Part shown: positions 1 to 43,428 of the stretch, piece after piece
How positions within the stretch are numbered: position 1 is the stretch's first letter
Layout: the number at the start of each line of letters is the position of its first letter
Assembly (NCBI GenBank): GCA_029207755.1
Contig: JARCOQ010000003.1
Span: 42,800,144 to 42,864,143 of the forward strand
DNA from: Chamaea fasciata
Lineage: Eukaryota; Chordata; Aves; Passeriformes; Sylviidae
DNA length: 64,000 nt
Reading direction: 5' to 3'
Program-made: the position numbers and the translations under genes
The notes under the pieces: generated by a model
Told to the model about the DNA's origin: nothing
The model's input: only the letters and a program-made list of their open reading frames with translations
Database searches by the model: none

Positions 1-3000
1 CAGTCTGATATTCAGGCACTAGGCTTTTCATTTGTGAATAGGAGTCAAATCCCCTTACTTTAGTTATGCTGGCTTCATCTTTTTGCTTTTAAATAAAATA
101 AAATAGAACCACATCAGCCCTTGAAACAAACCCAGGAGAGGAACTGGTTCCACCCAGGCAAACCACACTGACACAGACAGACAAGCCCACAAGGACTATT
201 CTGGATATTCAGAATATTCAGAGATGAAATTTTACTTCCCATCTCCAACAGTATTTTTAAAAAATAATGGGTTTCAGTTCAGACACTGGTCCGAAGCGTG
301 TGTGTTGTATCACAGCTTGCCTGTGTGTGATCCTGGTAAGTTGTTAGCCCATCTCTGTGTTTTACATCCCTCCCACTCTGATGTGAGGCATGCCCTGCAA
401 ACTTTTAGCCATATGAAAAGGATGGCACTGGGCTTAGAGGTTAAAATGAGCCAGTCACCTCTTCCACCGTTTATCACCACATTATATACAAAGGTAGTTA
501 CAGTATATTCTCCAGAAGACCTCACAAACTATTACTATTAGAAGTTTAATCCCAAGCTGCATATTTAATAAGGGGAAAGTCCAACAACTTGCTTTTGGAA
601 TATAGACAAGGAAACTAACACCTAGTTCAAGTAAAATTATGAAAATCTCATCTTCAGAGATAAAAATATGTTTGTTTGCAACACACATCCACAAAGAAAA
701 GGATGGATGGGATGCATCAACTGTCTTTTCTGAGACAAACGATTGTGCATTCTTTTCCCCCACACTTTCAGTTCCTCTCAAAGCAGACAACTATAGCATA
801 TTTTTAATTGGAATGTCCCATATTCCTCACACCCACCCAACATGTTTTATCTTGGTCTCATATGCCAGTCGCTTCACATCCTACTTTACCATTTCTATTC
901 AACTCACTACTTCCTCCCTCTCCTGCAGAAGACTTGAGCCTACCCCCAATAGGTTGGCAAGTTACATCTCATCTGTCCCTTCCACTTTTAGAGCCAACTC
1001 ATTTGGGAGCTGTGGTTTGGGGTTTTTTTTTTCATATTTAGGGAAGGGATTAATGTTCTGTATATTCACTCAACTTCAAAGCCATTGTGAAAAGCTTGAT
1101 GAAACTCAGTAAGCGGTAGTAAAAGTCAACAGAGCAAATTCTCTGGAACTGGTTTTGTCTGGTAGGAGAGAGGACCTTGAAACCTGCTTCTGTCAGCTGC
1201 TATCCACCCCTAATGACAGGGTCAAGCAACTCTGATGCAGCAGATGTTCCAGAGCAAACACAGCTCCTGTACAAACAGACTTTGGTACATCTGCAGTAAT
1301 TACTTACATTCAAACTTTACATGTGAAAAAAGAAAAAAAAAAAGCTGACAACAGGAGACCCAGAGATCCATACTTCAACCTCCATCCCCTCCAAAAGGCA
1401 GGTGAGATCCAAATCTAGAGACCCATGAATTTCTTCAAAGTCTTTGCTGCTCAGTATTCATAAATCCCTACCAAGTATTTGCAAGAGCATGCAGCTATCT
1501 GCATGCCTGCAGGCAAGGTACAAATGCTAGACTTCTGGAGTTTTGTGACTTGGAGTTTGCTCTCGTCACTTGGCATTCTCTCCTCTTCTTCAGAGCATTT
1601 GGCATGCACAGAAATGGCACTTTGCAGCCTGGCCATACTTACCAACATGATAGAGATGTGATCTTTCCCCTCCTGACCTTGAAGTGGTCAGCAAAGCCAG
1701 ATGTTTTACATAAGATACAGGCTCTCAGCTCTCAAATCTGCAAATGTCTTTTCTGAGAAACACTTCATTTTCCCTGCTTCAGTGTTTGACTTTACTATGC
1801 AAAACAACCCCCCTGCATATTGTGCTCAACAATGTGATAATTTAAAAAACAAAACCCAAACCAGGTCTACACAGGATGGTTGCAAGAAAGGTTTCTTCCT
1901 TGTTCAATGTAAAACTAGGATGGGGAAGAGGTGCTGTGCTTTAAAGAGAACTTGTAGGAAGTTATGCAGCACTGAACATGGAAAAAGCTTCAAAGCACTT
2001 TGCCATCAGCTCAGTGCTGCTACATTTCTGTTTCAACCTAAAAAAATGCCAGGAACCATCACCTTAGAGCAGAAATGAGCAAAACTGGCACCCAAGTGCC
2101 ATGAAAGGTGCACTAATGCTGGAGACTCATCTGAAGATCCAGGTAACTCTTCCTGAACTTGCTGAAGATAGACAAGCACATGCAGGCGGCTTCACAAAAG
2201 CTAGAGTGATGTCAGAAGCACAGCCAGGCAGCTGTTTCCTTGATTACCATACAGTCATTACAAAGCTCATCAAAAGTGGAGGAATATTGTGCAGTATCTC
2301 TTACAGTTTTGCACCTGCAGACTCTACTGCTCTCCTGTCCTCTCCCAAGGGTCCATAATTCATTGGGAGCCATGTAAAACTGAGATCCCATTGAACCTTA
2401 CAAATCCTGTTTGAATGAGACTCATTCTGTACCTCACATACCTGTCAAAAGTGGTGAAAAAACTAGAGCTGACTCTACATCATGATCACTCTTCAGAAAG
2501 CCTAAAAAAGGGTCCTGTTTTTGAGGGAGCAAATCATCAGGAAATGGTGACCACACCCAGGTAACTGTAGGGAGTCTAAAGAAAAAAAGTCCCAGATCCT
2601 TCTCCAGAGCAGAAACAGTTCTGATTTAAAAAAAAAAAACAAAAACCAACCAAAAACCAAACACCCAAAAAACCCCCAAACAAAAACCCACCAAAAACAC
2701 AACAACAAAAACCAAATGCAAACAAAAATCCCAACCAAACTACCACAACAAAACAACCAAAATTCCACATACCCCCTTTATCAGGAGGCATTCATAAATT
2801 AGTTGCTACAGAGCAGTTTTTAAAGTTACAAAGATTACAAATAACCACATAGTTTTCAAGAACCTTTATACATCATCTTTTTTTTTAATTAGATTAGCTT
2901 TACAAGCAACTTGAGAGCTCTTTCATAATGAACACTGCTTTTGAAATTACACAACTTTATAGGCAACCTGTAAATGAATCCTGAATTTCTTTGCCTGCTA

Positions 3001-3039
3001 TAGATAAAGGTCTCATATTTCACAGCCAGCTAACATCAT
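1..3039. other. Intergenic stretch 3' of EGLN1, no gene seen
   Basis: No coding exon, RNA gene or clear transposon was recognised. The open frames here (for example at 224-541 and 1701-2078) have no recognisable protein features and no coding-like codon pattern. In other vertebrates SPRTN converges on EGLN1 from this side, so part of the stretch could be the 3'UTR of that gene. Nothing in the sequence proves it; I looked for the SPRTN C-terminal zinc-finger exon and did not find it. Confidence 0.5.
2629..2764. repeat. A/C-rich low-complexity tract
   Basis: About 135 nt made almost only of A and C on the plus strand, with runs such as CAAAAACC and ACCAAAAAC and nearly no G or T. It resembles the irregular (CAAAA)n tracts common in bird genomes. 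Similar tracts recur near 4616, 12084, 18811 and 54985, all with A/C on the plus strand. Confidence 0.8.
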
Positions 3040-3062
3040 GAATAAAAATAGCATTATGAAGC

Positions 3063-3068
3063 TTTATT
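3063..3068 (-). terminator. Candidate distal poly(A) signal of EGLN1
   Basis: The plus strand reads TTTATT, i.e. AATAAA in the sense of EGLN1. A T- and G-rich stretch follows within about 20-45 nt in the sense direction, as expected of a cleavage region. No transcript data support it, and longer forms are possible. Confidence 0.45.
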
Positions 3069-4090
3069 TTTAACCAGGACTAGATACATACAGATCATAA
3101 GACAGTTTAAAAAATAGTTTTAAAACAAGGACCTGCTTGGTGATGCTCAAGACTGAATATTCAACCGACATGAAATGAACAGTTACTAAAGGACATGGAA
3201 GAAATGACTGACCTGATTTGTTGACCCTGTTGTAATGACTTACATGGAGTGAAAAATTAAGCACTTTTTAAACCTGTCTGGCAAGCACAAACCTACAGTG
3301 TGATTAGAATTTGATACGCTGTTTAACTGCAGCGGTTTGAATTACAGAGGGACTGAAATGAGTTTAAAGGCTCATTTCTAAATGAAATCAAAACCAAACT
3401 TCTGTTAAAGAACTACTAATGAAGATGAAGTAGAAGAGGTGACTTTTTTGCTTGTTTCATTGGTAGCCTAAAAGCACTGCAGACCAGACAGTAACGAAGA
3501 TTTGCACTCCTTGGCCAGTTTGGCAGAGGCACTTACAGTAAAGGTATCCTGTCTGTTTTTCTGGGAAGAGGAAAGAGGAAGAGAACTGTACAGGGCAAGA
3601 ACTTACTAAAAAAGGGAAAAGTGAAATCAAAACAAAACTGGGATTTCTGTTGGTTCTCCTAAATGATACACCAATACTGAATTTTCCCCCCTTCCGTCAG
3701 TTTGTTACTAAGCAATTAGCTTTTTCATGTTTTACATGAACAATAGTAATGTTTTTAATAAAAAATTACTGAGCTTTCCATAGAAAGGGTCTCTAATTGA
3801 ATACAAACTATACAGATGTTAAAATTCTCACAAGTTGTAATATATACAGAAATACTTCTGTACAGTCACATTGTTTTGGCTAAGTAAGTAAATAAGATAG
3901 AAAACTGCAGTGGGTAAGGTGAACAACCCCCAAACTCCTGTAAATATGAATGCTGTCTTTGATTGGTTTGCTTTTGTTTTCTCAAGCTTTTAAAGCTCAG
4001 GAAAAAGAAAGGAAAGAAGAAGAAAAAAATCCGTGTCCAAAACATCCATTTCTTAAAAATAAGAATATCACAGTTTCTGCACATCTCACT

Positions 4091-4096
4091 TTTATT
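4091..4096 (-). terminator. Candidate proximal poly(A) signal of EGLN1
   Basis: A minus-strand AATAAA (plus-strand TTTATT) about 1.4 kb after the stop codon. Use of this site would give a shorter 3'UTR. The downstream context is less clearly GT-rich than at the distal site, so it is the weaker of the two candidates. Confidence 0.3.
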
Positions 4097-5505
4097 CTGT
4101 GATGTCCCATCTCCTGGATAAAATAAAAACAATGTAAAAGAAAGCAAATGTTTTCTTACTAAATATATACCTCAGTATTGATCAAAGGGCATTGCCCTTT
4201 TGGGGAAATCCTTCAGCAACAGTTAATTTCAGAAAATTTAAAGATGTATTATTGCACAAGGAGCCTACAGAGTGATGCACTTCAGCTTCAGTGTGCTGAG
4301 CACCTCCTTGATACTATATAATAGATCAAGGTGTCAACTTACAGACGGCATGGGACACCAACATTTGAAAAGGAAATTTTAAAAAGTGAATTTTAGATAT
4401 TCTATTAACTTATATACAAAGGAAAGGGGGGTGGCAAGTATTTTTTAGAAAAGGGAGAAAGCTCAAAAATTTCTGTCAAGTAAGTAAGGAGGTTCTGGGT
4501 ACCTCTAATAGCCTAGGAAAGCCCTTGTATATTTTTGTAACTTGTTGGTATTTACTAGGTCCCCAAAGCCAATGACAGCAATCAATAGTGTCAAGTTCAC
4601 TTAGTGCCAGTCACTCAAAAAATAAAAAAAAAACCAACCAAACATCCCCCCTCCAAAATAGAAAAAAAGAAACCAAAGAAAAAACAAGAGAGACAGAAAC
4701 TTCCCCTCTGTGGATTCAACATACAAAACCACAAACTGAATGTTACTACTAGCAAGATACTGATTTGCTTTTGTTAATAAGGTTCAAGAGAACATAGTCA
4801 AAAAAAAACCCCAAAAACAATACAGCAGCAATCTTTAAAAGTTAAGATTAGTGTGAGATATGATATAAAACAATCAGATTTTTAGCTGGTAATTAAAGTG
4901 CTCCTTTTCTGACTTAAATTGTAAAAAAAATTAAAGTGATTATCAGTACTGGCAACCCTTACATTAAATTAGGTCTTTCATGGCAGAGGAGAACAGTATG
5001 AATAGTCTTACAAAAATAGATCCATGTTATATTGGAGAGTACTGTAATTTTTTTCCTTTTTTTCAGTTTTTCTTTTTTTTTTTAAGACTCAATTTTGATA
5101 AACTGTACCTGGTCATACAAAAATTACCCAAAATTCAAACTTTTACCATATAAAAAAAGGGAGAGATGAAATGGATTCAGCTGGATGACAGGTCTGGCAA
5201 AATATAAGGATGGACAAATTCTATGTAGGGCACTTATTCATGTCCAGATGCATATGGTGTTTCTTACTGATTGCTTATCTTCTTCACATAAGCAGTCACA
5301 GGCCTGGAGTCACAATCACATAGTACAATGCTTCAGCAGTCAAAGAACCTTCTTTTTGATGCAACATTGAAACACTGTTTGCTTCCGTATTAAGATGTTG
5401 GTTTGTTGTTGATTTTCCTTTATCTTGTTATTCACATTCAGAAGTTAATAGATAGCATCAAGATTTATCAGGGAGAATAGCGAGGGGAGTTGCAAAATCA
5501 AAGGC

Positions 5506-37060
<31,555 letters not shown>

Positions 37061-37436
37061 TTATGTAAGGAGGCGGGCGGGAGCGGCGCTAACGCGGGCC
37101 CCCGCCCGGCCGCGCGGGGAGGGAGCGCTCACTGCATCATGGCCGCCCGGCTCCGGCTCTGCCGCGGCCCCCGCCGCCTCCGCCGGCCCGCGGCCTCCTC
37201 CGGCGCGCGGGGGCCCGCGCCGCCCTCCCTGCGCCGCGAACGCTGCTTAGCGCCGCCTCATCGCCGGCGGCGGAACGGCCGAAGGGGAGCGGGGTAGCGC
37301 GGCGTGTGGCTGCCTTCCGCTCCCCGCCGGCCGCTCTGCCCGGTGCCGCACGGGCCGGCGCGGCCGCCGCCTCTGCCCACCGCGCCTCGGCCGCTGTGCC
37401 GGGGCGAGGAGGAGGAGGCGCCACTCCAGCGGCCCG

Positions 37437-37447
37437 CTGTGCACGTA
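37437..37447 (-). promoter_or_regulatory. Candidate hypoxia-response element of EGLN1
   Basis: The minus strand (EGLN1 sense) reads TACGTGCACAG. It combines the HIF core ACGTG (37446-37442, about -428 to -424 from the ATG) with an adjoining CACAG, the HIF ancillary sequence as in the EPO enhancer. Mammalian PHD2 is known to be induced by HIF through an element in its proximal promoter, so position and form both fit. Binding itself is inferred. Confidence 0.65.
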
Positions 37448-40400
37448 CGCCACTTCCAGCCCGCCAGCGCCGCCGGCACGTCAGGCGGGCGTGGCCGGGC
37501 GGGCGGGGCCGGGCCGGGGCCGGCCGCGCCCTCCGCGCCGCTGCGTGGGGGGCTGAGAGGCGCCGCCGCAGCCGCGGGTCTGGCCCCGGGCGCAGGGAAC
37601 GGTTTCGGGCTGCGCCGCGGCGGCCTCAGTGCTCCCGGGGGGATGGCGCCCTGCCCCCGCATGACCGAGCGCGGCCTTCCCGGCAGGGACAGTGGGGAAA
37701 TTGCTGGGGTTGTCACTGGTCTGTGCTGCCGGTGCCGCCCCGTCGTCGCTGAGCAGGTCGCTAATCTCAGGGTGCCCGTGACCCCGGGGTGTGGGCCTGC
37801 CGCAGGTGAGGCGGGGGCACCGAGGAGCGGCGGGTGACGTGGAAGCTGGGCACTGGCTTCAATGACAGGCAGGGTGGCTGCGGCGGCACCCGGCTACAGT
37901 GAGGGGCTAGGTTTTGTCACTCCCGTAGGCCCCAAAATACTCCTGCCGGATAGCTGCTAGAGCGGGAGAGACATGTGCTGTCTCCTTCGTAAATAACACG
38001 TGGCTTGTGTCCCGCCTCACGGGGTGGCAATGAAGGCCGGAGCTAGGCTGATGAAGCGAAGAAAAAGCAAAAAGCAGGAAGAAGGAGCCAGTTGATGCAG
38101 CTGCCAAAACAAGGCGAGGCCAGGAGTTGGGGCCTGTGCTGTGACGAACATGGCAAAGTCTCTGACAGGAAAAAGGAAGCTCGTTTGGGAGAGCAGTGCT
38201 GGTGGAGGGACAAAGGTCTCGGCTCAGTCACGTCGGTTGTCAGAAGCCACATGGGGATCTGTACTCCTCTGAGGTGATGTTAAAGCTTCCACTGATTCGA
38301 TTAACCGTGGCTTTGCTTGCTTGTGGTATAGTTTAGGAAAGTGGAGTGTATTCTGCAGTTTCCTGTAGTACAGCCCAACAAGGTAGTCAGAGCCGTGTGG
38401 TGAGGCAGAGCAGTGATTCCTCCTGGGCTGGGTGTTCTCCCATCCATCTTCTCAGAGAACCAGTTGGTGATCAGACCGCCAGTATCCGCTGCCTGGGCTG
38501 GGCTGGTGAGACACGATAGATACCCTTGGTCTGCACTGCCTGTAAGTTAAGCAAATCCATTCTAAAGCCCAAGAAGTGTAAAATACATGAGCCAATATAC
38601 AGATCTTGAGGTAGAAAAGTGAAATGAATCCTCTTGTTGGTAACCCAGAGGCTGCCACAGGACTTCACGTGACTTTGGATAAGTGATTTGTTCTCTGCCA
38701 CTGCAGAAGAGGAATACTAATGCCTTTGCTTCTCACTGGCTTTTGTGAGGTTTAACAGTGTAATATTCTTGTATTATAGTGAGATGACTTTATGTATGCA
38801 ATAAAAATGGTGTAGTTCTTATCTCTCCTGTAGAACTGGATTTAAGACTGATTGGCATAGTAATAGGACTTGGAGGAATGTCCAAGTACACTGAGTGTAC
38901 TATATGAAGGATGTAGGAGAAACAAAGTGTACCAAGGCTATAAGTGCCTTGTGGTACATACATGAAAAATGAGAAGGAAAACCAGGGTGAATTATTAGAA
39001 AGGCAAGAGAAGTGCTGAGGGGACAAGGTCATGAAAGCCCAGTGGAAAAAATTTCAAGGTGAATATGACTAATGAGCTCCAAGGGTGAATTAAAAACAAC
39101 AACAACAACCCAAGGGAAAAAAAAAAAAAGGTGGCAAATGAACTGGAAAAGATGGAAACTAAAAACAAAATTCCAGATTAGTAATTTCTTTGTGGTAAGG
39201 GCATAAGGAAGTGGATTAAAACCAAGTTTTAAATCCAGAACATGAAGTGGACAGATTTTTAACGTAGGTTTAATGAGAGTTTTTCCTTCAACTATAGGTA
39301 TCTGAGGTATGTCAAAAATACTGGGCTTAGGCATTCCTCTAGCATGCTTTAATATTAATTCAGTTGATTTCCTTGGACTTGCAGTATTGTTAAACTGGGC
39401 TAAATGACAAGAGAGGAACTTGAGAAATGCAAATAGTGGTATTCTGCTAGATAGAAACAGAAGAGTTAAAGATCTTTTGCATTTGTTGTGTACTCTTTCA
39501 GCATACACAATGGAGATGAAAGTCACAGACTCGAAACTCAATCATCCAACCATGAAACAACTAAGAAAAAGACCAAGGCACAAATATGGTGCCTGGCTAA
39601 AATCTAATGATAGTTATTAATTTACAGGCTAATTTGGCTTCAAAAGTCTTTTGTTCTTTCCCTCTCTTTTCCACATGTCTTTTCGGATGCAATTAAAGGT
39701 TTGCATCTTAGTTTTTTGCATTTGCTAATGTGCTAAGCTACTTCAGGTTGTCTTGACATCATACTGTTTCACAGCATGGTCAACAAAAATCCCAAGTTCA
39801 ACGAAATCCATCTCTGGGTGTATAAGGCATTTGCCTCATTATTGCAGCACTGCACCCGTGACACAAAACTTAACTTTAAAATGACAAAGCTGTGTTGAAG
39901 AGCAGTGCTGGTAAGGAAACTCAGGAATACAATGTGTATTTATATTACAATATTGTCTGCAACATGCTAGAAATGTTTTCCAAGCATATTAGGCTCTATT
40001 CATTGCCAAAGAGCTTGTTCCTTAAAAGACAGTGTTAAGGACAAAGCACAACAAAAAGCGACACACAATATATCAATATGATGGTTGCCAGAACAAAGGA
40101 GGAAGGGGCTTCCTTCTCTTTCTTTTTAGCTGATTACTCTTCACTTGGTCCTGAAAGTGGCCTTTCTAAGATAGTGAATTTCTTGTCTATGTCAGTGACT
40201 GCTGGAAAACAGCTTTACTGGTGACTAGGTAATGATGAGACATACTGCTTTGCAGAGAATGCAGTGAAAAGTCTTTAAATACCAGTCATGATGAGGATGT
40301 TGGGGGATAAACTTAGTGCAAGGTCATAGTTTTTTATCACCACTTAGATATGGATCTGATATGTTTATTAGAAAGGGGGGAAAAAAAGGTTGGTCAATGA

Positions 40401-43400
40401 ATAACTTCGCTGTTTTTATTAAGTAGCAATAACGGCTGCATTTATACCATGCTTTAGATAGCTTGTGTACTGCAGTGCTGAGATTATATAAGCAACCAAA
40501 AAAGAATCTCTGAAGCCTGGGGAGAAGGGGAATGAGAGTAACAAGATTATAGAAGGTTACAAATCAGTTTAGAAATAAAGTTGAAATGAAAAGTAATCTC
40601 ATGTTGAGATAGTTTTGCTGTGAATGGGAAAAGAATGCTCAGTCGCCAGGCTAAGTTTTTCATTGCTGCCAGAAGGCCTCTTGGAAGCTACACATGCTCC
40701 TGAGGGTCGTGGTGTCTGGTATCCATGAGACAGATGCATGTCCATAACAGCATCATCATTAAAAGTCACAACTTGGGGGCTTGTAGCATTTGCTCTCCTC
40801 CACCCAGACCACTCCACCATGTTCTTCAGCCTGACTGCTACTTTTCCACCTAGACCGTTACGCATTGGTCTCAACAGTGCCATTTTTCAAGCTTGCTTTT
40901 CATACTAGATAGTGAACTGTAACAGGTTTGCAGATTTTCCAAATTAAAGGAGAGAACTGTTTGTCTGAATTGGATTCTCTGTTAAATTCACTTCCTTTCT
41001 AATCAGGACAGAGTGTACAGAGTACATCCACAAGGCTATGCAAGTGCTCCTTTGTTGAATGCACGCTCTTTTCCTGAGGTACTCAAAGGGTTAGCATGGT
41101 TTATTCATCTCCCAGATACCTCCCCTGGCCCCTGTTTCTGCAAAGCAAGGAAAGGGTCACCCCGTAGAGGTGATCTGGAAGGTGTGGGGTTATTGCCTGG
41201 TAGGACTAGTGCCAGTCATTGCACAGGAGCACGAGACCAAACACAGGGTCCCTCAAATCATTTGGGCAGCATAACTGAAGAGGTCTCAGAATGTTTCAAG
41301 ATCCAGGCTTTGATATGCCAAGAACTTGGTGTTTACCACAGTATGAAGTGGCAAAGGGCACTTGGGAGAACAGAGACTTTGGCTCAGAGCCCTGAAAATA
41401 ATCTGCAGTACCCTGTATCATTTCTCATTCTGCTTACTCCTTGTTGATGCCATTGTAAAGTTTCCCTAAAAGGTTTTGCTGAAACTAAAGTAATAGAATA
41501 AGTTGGTTGTTTATCACTGAATATGATAATGGTCTAATGTTTAAAAGAAAAAATCTTTCATTATAATCTGAGTTTATAAGTGTTGGACTAAATTATAAGA
41601 AGTATTCTCAATTATTCTACGTAAACTTGTGTTTAATACTGTCTTAAATATTATGAAGTTCCTTCAGGCTGTTTAACTAAAAGTGGTTTTGCTGTCCCTG
41701 AATCTGTCTGAAATTATATGCATTTTCATATCTGGGAATATAGCCTATTTTTATTACACCAAAAATATTGTTAGGGTTGATCCAGAGAGATTAATACTTA
41801 CTAATTTTTTTTGTCTACTGTAATAATTTTATTCATGTTTAAGGCAAATTAATTATGCCAGTGAAATACCAAACAATGGGGTTTTTTTCTTTTTACATGA
41901 AAATTCTACTTCCAGATGTCTGGATCTATAAAGCTATGGAAATGCAGCATAGCTTAGAAAATGCTCAAGACCAACTCATTCCAGTTTTGTCCTCATTTTA
42001 AACTTTGTTCCATGAAAAGCTCAAAAGCTTTTTTTCACATTGTTTGCAAGATTTCTCCAGAGGGAGTATTTCTGGCTTTGGTTAGAAAAGAACTCCCTGT
42101 CTTGCTAAAGATTGACAATTATGTACATTTTTGGCCTCTAACTTAAGCAAGCCAGCAGGCCCTCAGTATGCTTAAAGCCCAATTATGAACAGAAAATTTC
42201 TTTTAAAGAACATTTTTCAAACCCATTTGAAATTCATGCATTGATACAGCAATAAACACTTTTGGGGGAAAAAAAAGAGAGAGGTTCCTGTTTTATCTGT
42301 ATGTAGGTCAAATTTATCTGAACTGCTCCAGAAACTTTTCTTGATTTTGGTGCAGACAAGTCTTTCAGAGTGAGAACAGAGAGAGAAATAAAGAAAGCCC
42401 AGCACTTCATAGCGGCACAATCACAAGAAGACCTGTTCATTCTGCATCTGATATGTGCTTCCTGCCCCTCTGTCATCATGATTCAGCATGGTGACATGCT
42501 GAAAGATCATTAAGGTGGAAACAATGCCGAGCAGTGTTAGGATGATGTGACCTGCCGTGATTATTTTGTGTGTACCTGATTTATTGCACATCATATTTTC
42601 TCTTTCCTCGTCTTTCGGCTGCCAGGCACGTAGTTCTTACTTCTGCCAGTGCCTGGTCTTGTACTTGGAAAAGAGAACAGGGATGCCCTGGGGTGTAGGC
42701 AAGGACACTTTGCCCTCTGCCCCTTGGTTTGGGAAGTTTGAGAATACCTCAGCTCATGCATTGCAATATATCGTGCTATTTAATGAATTACAAAGTTTAC
42801 AGTTTATTTATTTGTTTATTTTTGTGGGTTTTTCCTTTTTTTTTTTTTTTTCTGATTACCTAGGAGCAGTTACCCAGAGCTCAAGACAGGAGCTCAAGAA
42901 GTGTTCCTTGAAACTATGGAGACAAATGTGTTAAAAACCTGGACATTTTATCTTTGGGTAAAGATGCAGTTTGTTTTCCCTTTCTCCAGATGACTAGCAC
43001 AATTTCTGATACCCCTAAACTATTTTTCTTGTGGAGGCAGTTGTACAGGTAGGGGAGATTCCAAGAAAACAGTGAGGTTAAAACATTTGCTGCTGTGAAA
43101 GGAGAGACCTGTCTCAGTAATTTAAGAGAGGAAGCAAAAGATAATAGTGAGTGAGGTTTTGAACTGATAAGACTGACTAGGTAGTATTCCTCAATAACAC
43201 TCAGCAGTTTGATTTTTGTTCTTATTTTGATGAGGCAGTTTCTTGAGAAGAATGGAGACAGGCTTCATTTTTGTTTGTTTTTAGGTGAACAATGGTGTCC
43301 CCCCTCTTTTCTGGAACAATGGAGATACAGTATTATAGCTGATGTTTTGTTAAAACTATCAAAGTAGCACACGTGTCCCAAAGAGCTCACCTTTGCCAGG

Positions 43401-43408
43401 GCTGGCTG

Positions 43409-43428
43409 CACACACACACACACACACA
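43409..43428. repeat. (CA)n microsatellite
   Basis: About 10 CA units on the plus strand in intergenic sequence. It is likely polymorphic, with no other feature attached. Confidence 0.9.

Larger units (their letters stand above)
3040..5505 (-). other. EGLN1: Probable EGLN1 3' untranslated region
   Basis: The sequence after the EGLN1 stop codon, read on the minus strand, is AT-rich and has no coding potential. It contains several A and T runs and short A/C-rich tracts on the plus strand (about 4616-4690 and 4798-4820). Two minus-strand AATAAA hexamers could end it, one at 4091-4096 and one at 3063-3068. The distal one gives a 3'UTR of about 2.45 kb. The limits are inferred; only the stop codon and the hexamers are seen. 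Confidence 0.6.

Noticed and set aside
39029..39541. 170-codon minus-strand frame upstream of EGLN1
   Set aside because: The translation is Phe/Leu-rich low-complexity sequence crossing an A-rich run, with no codon bias or motif. Likely chance.
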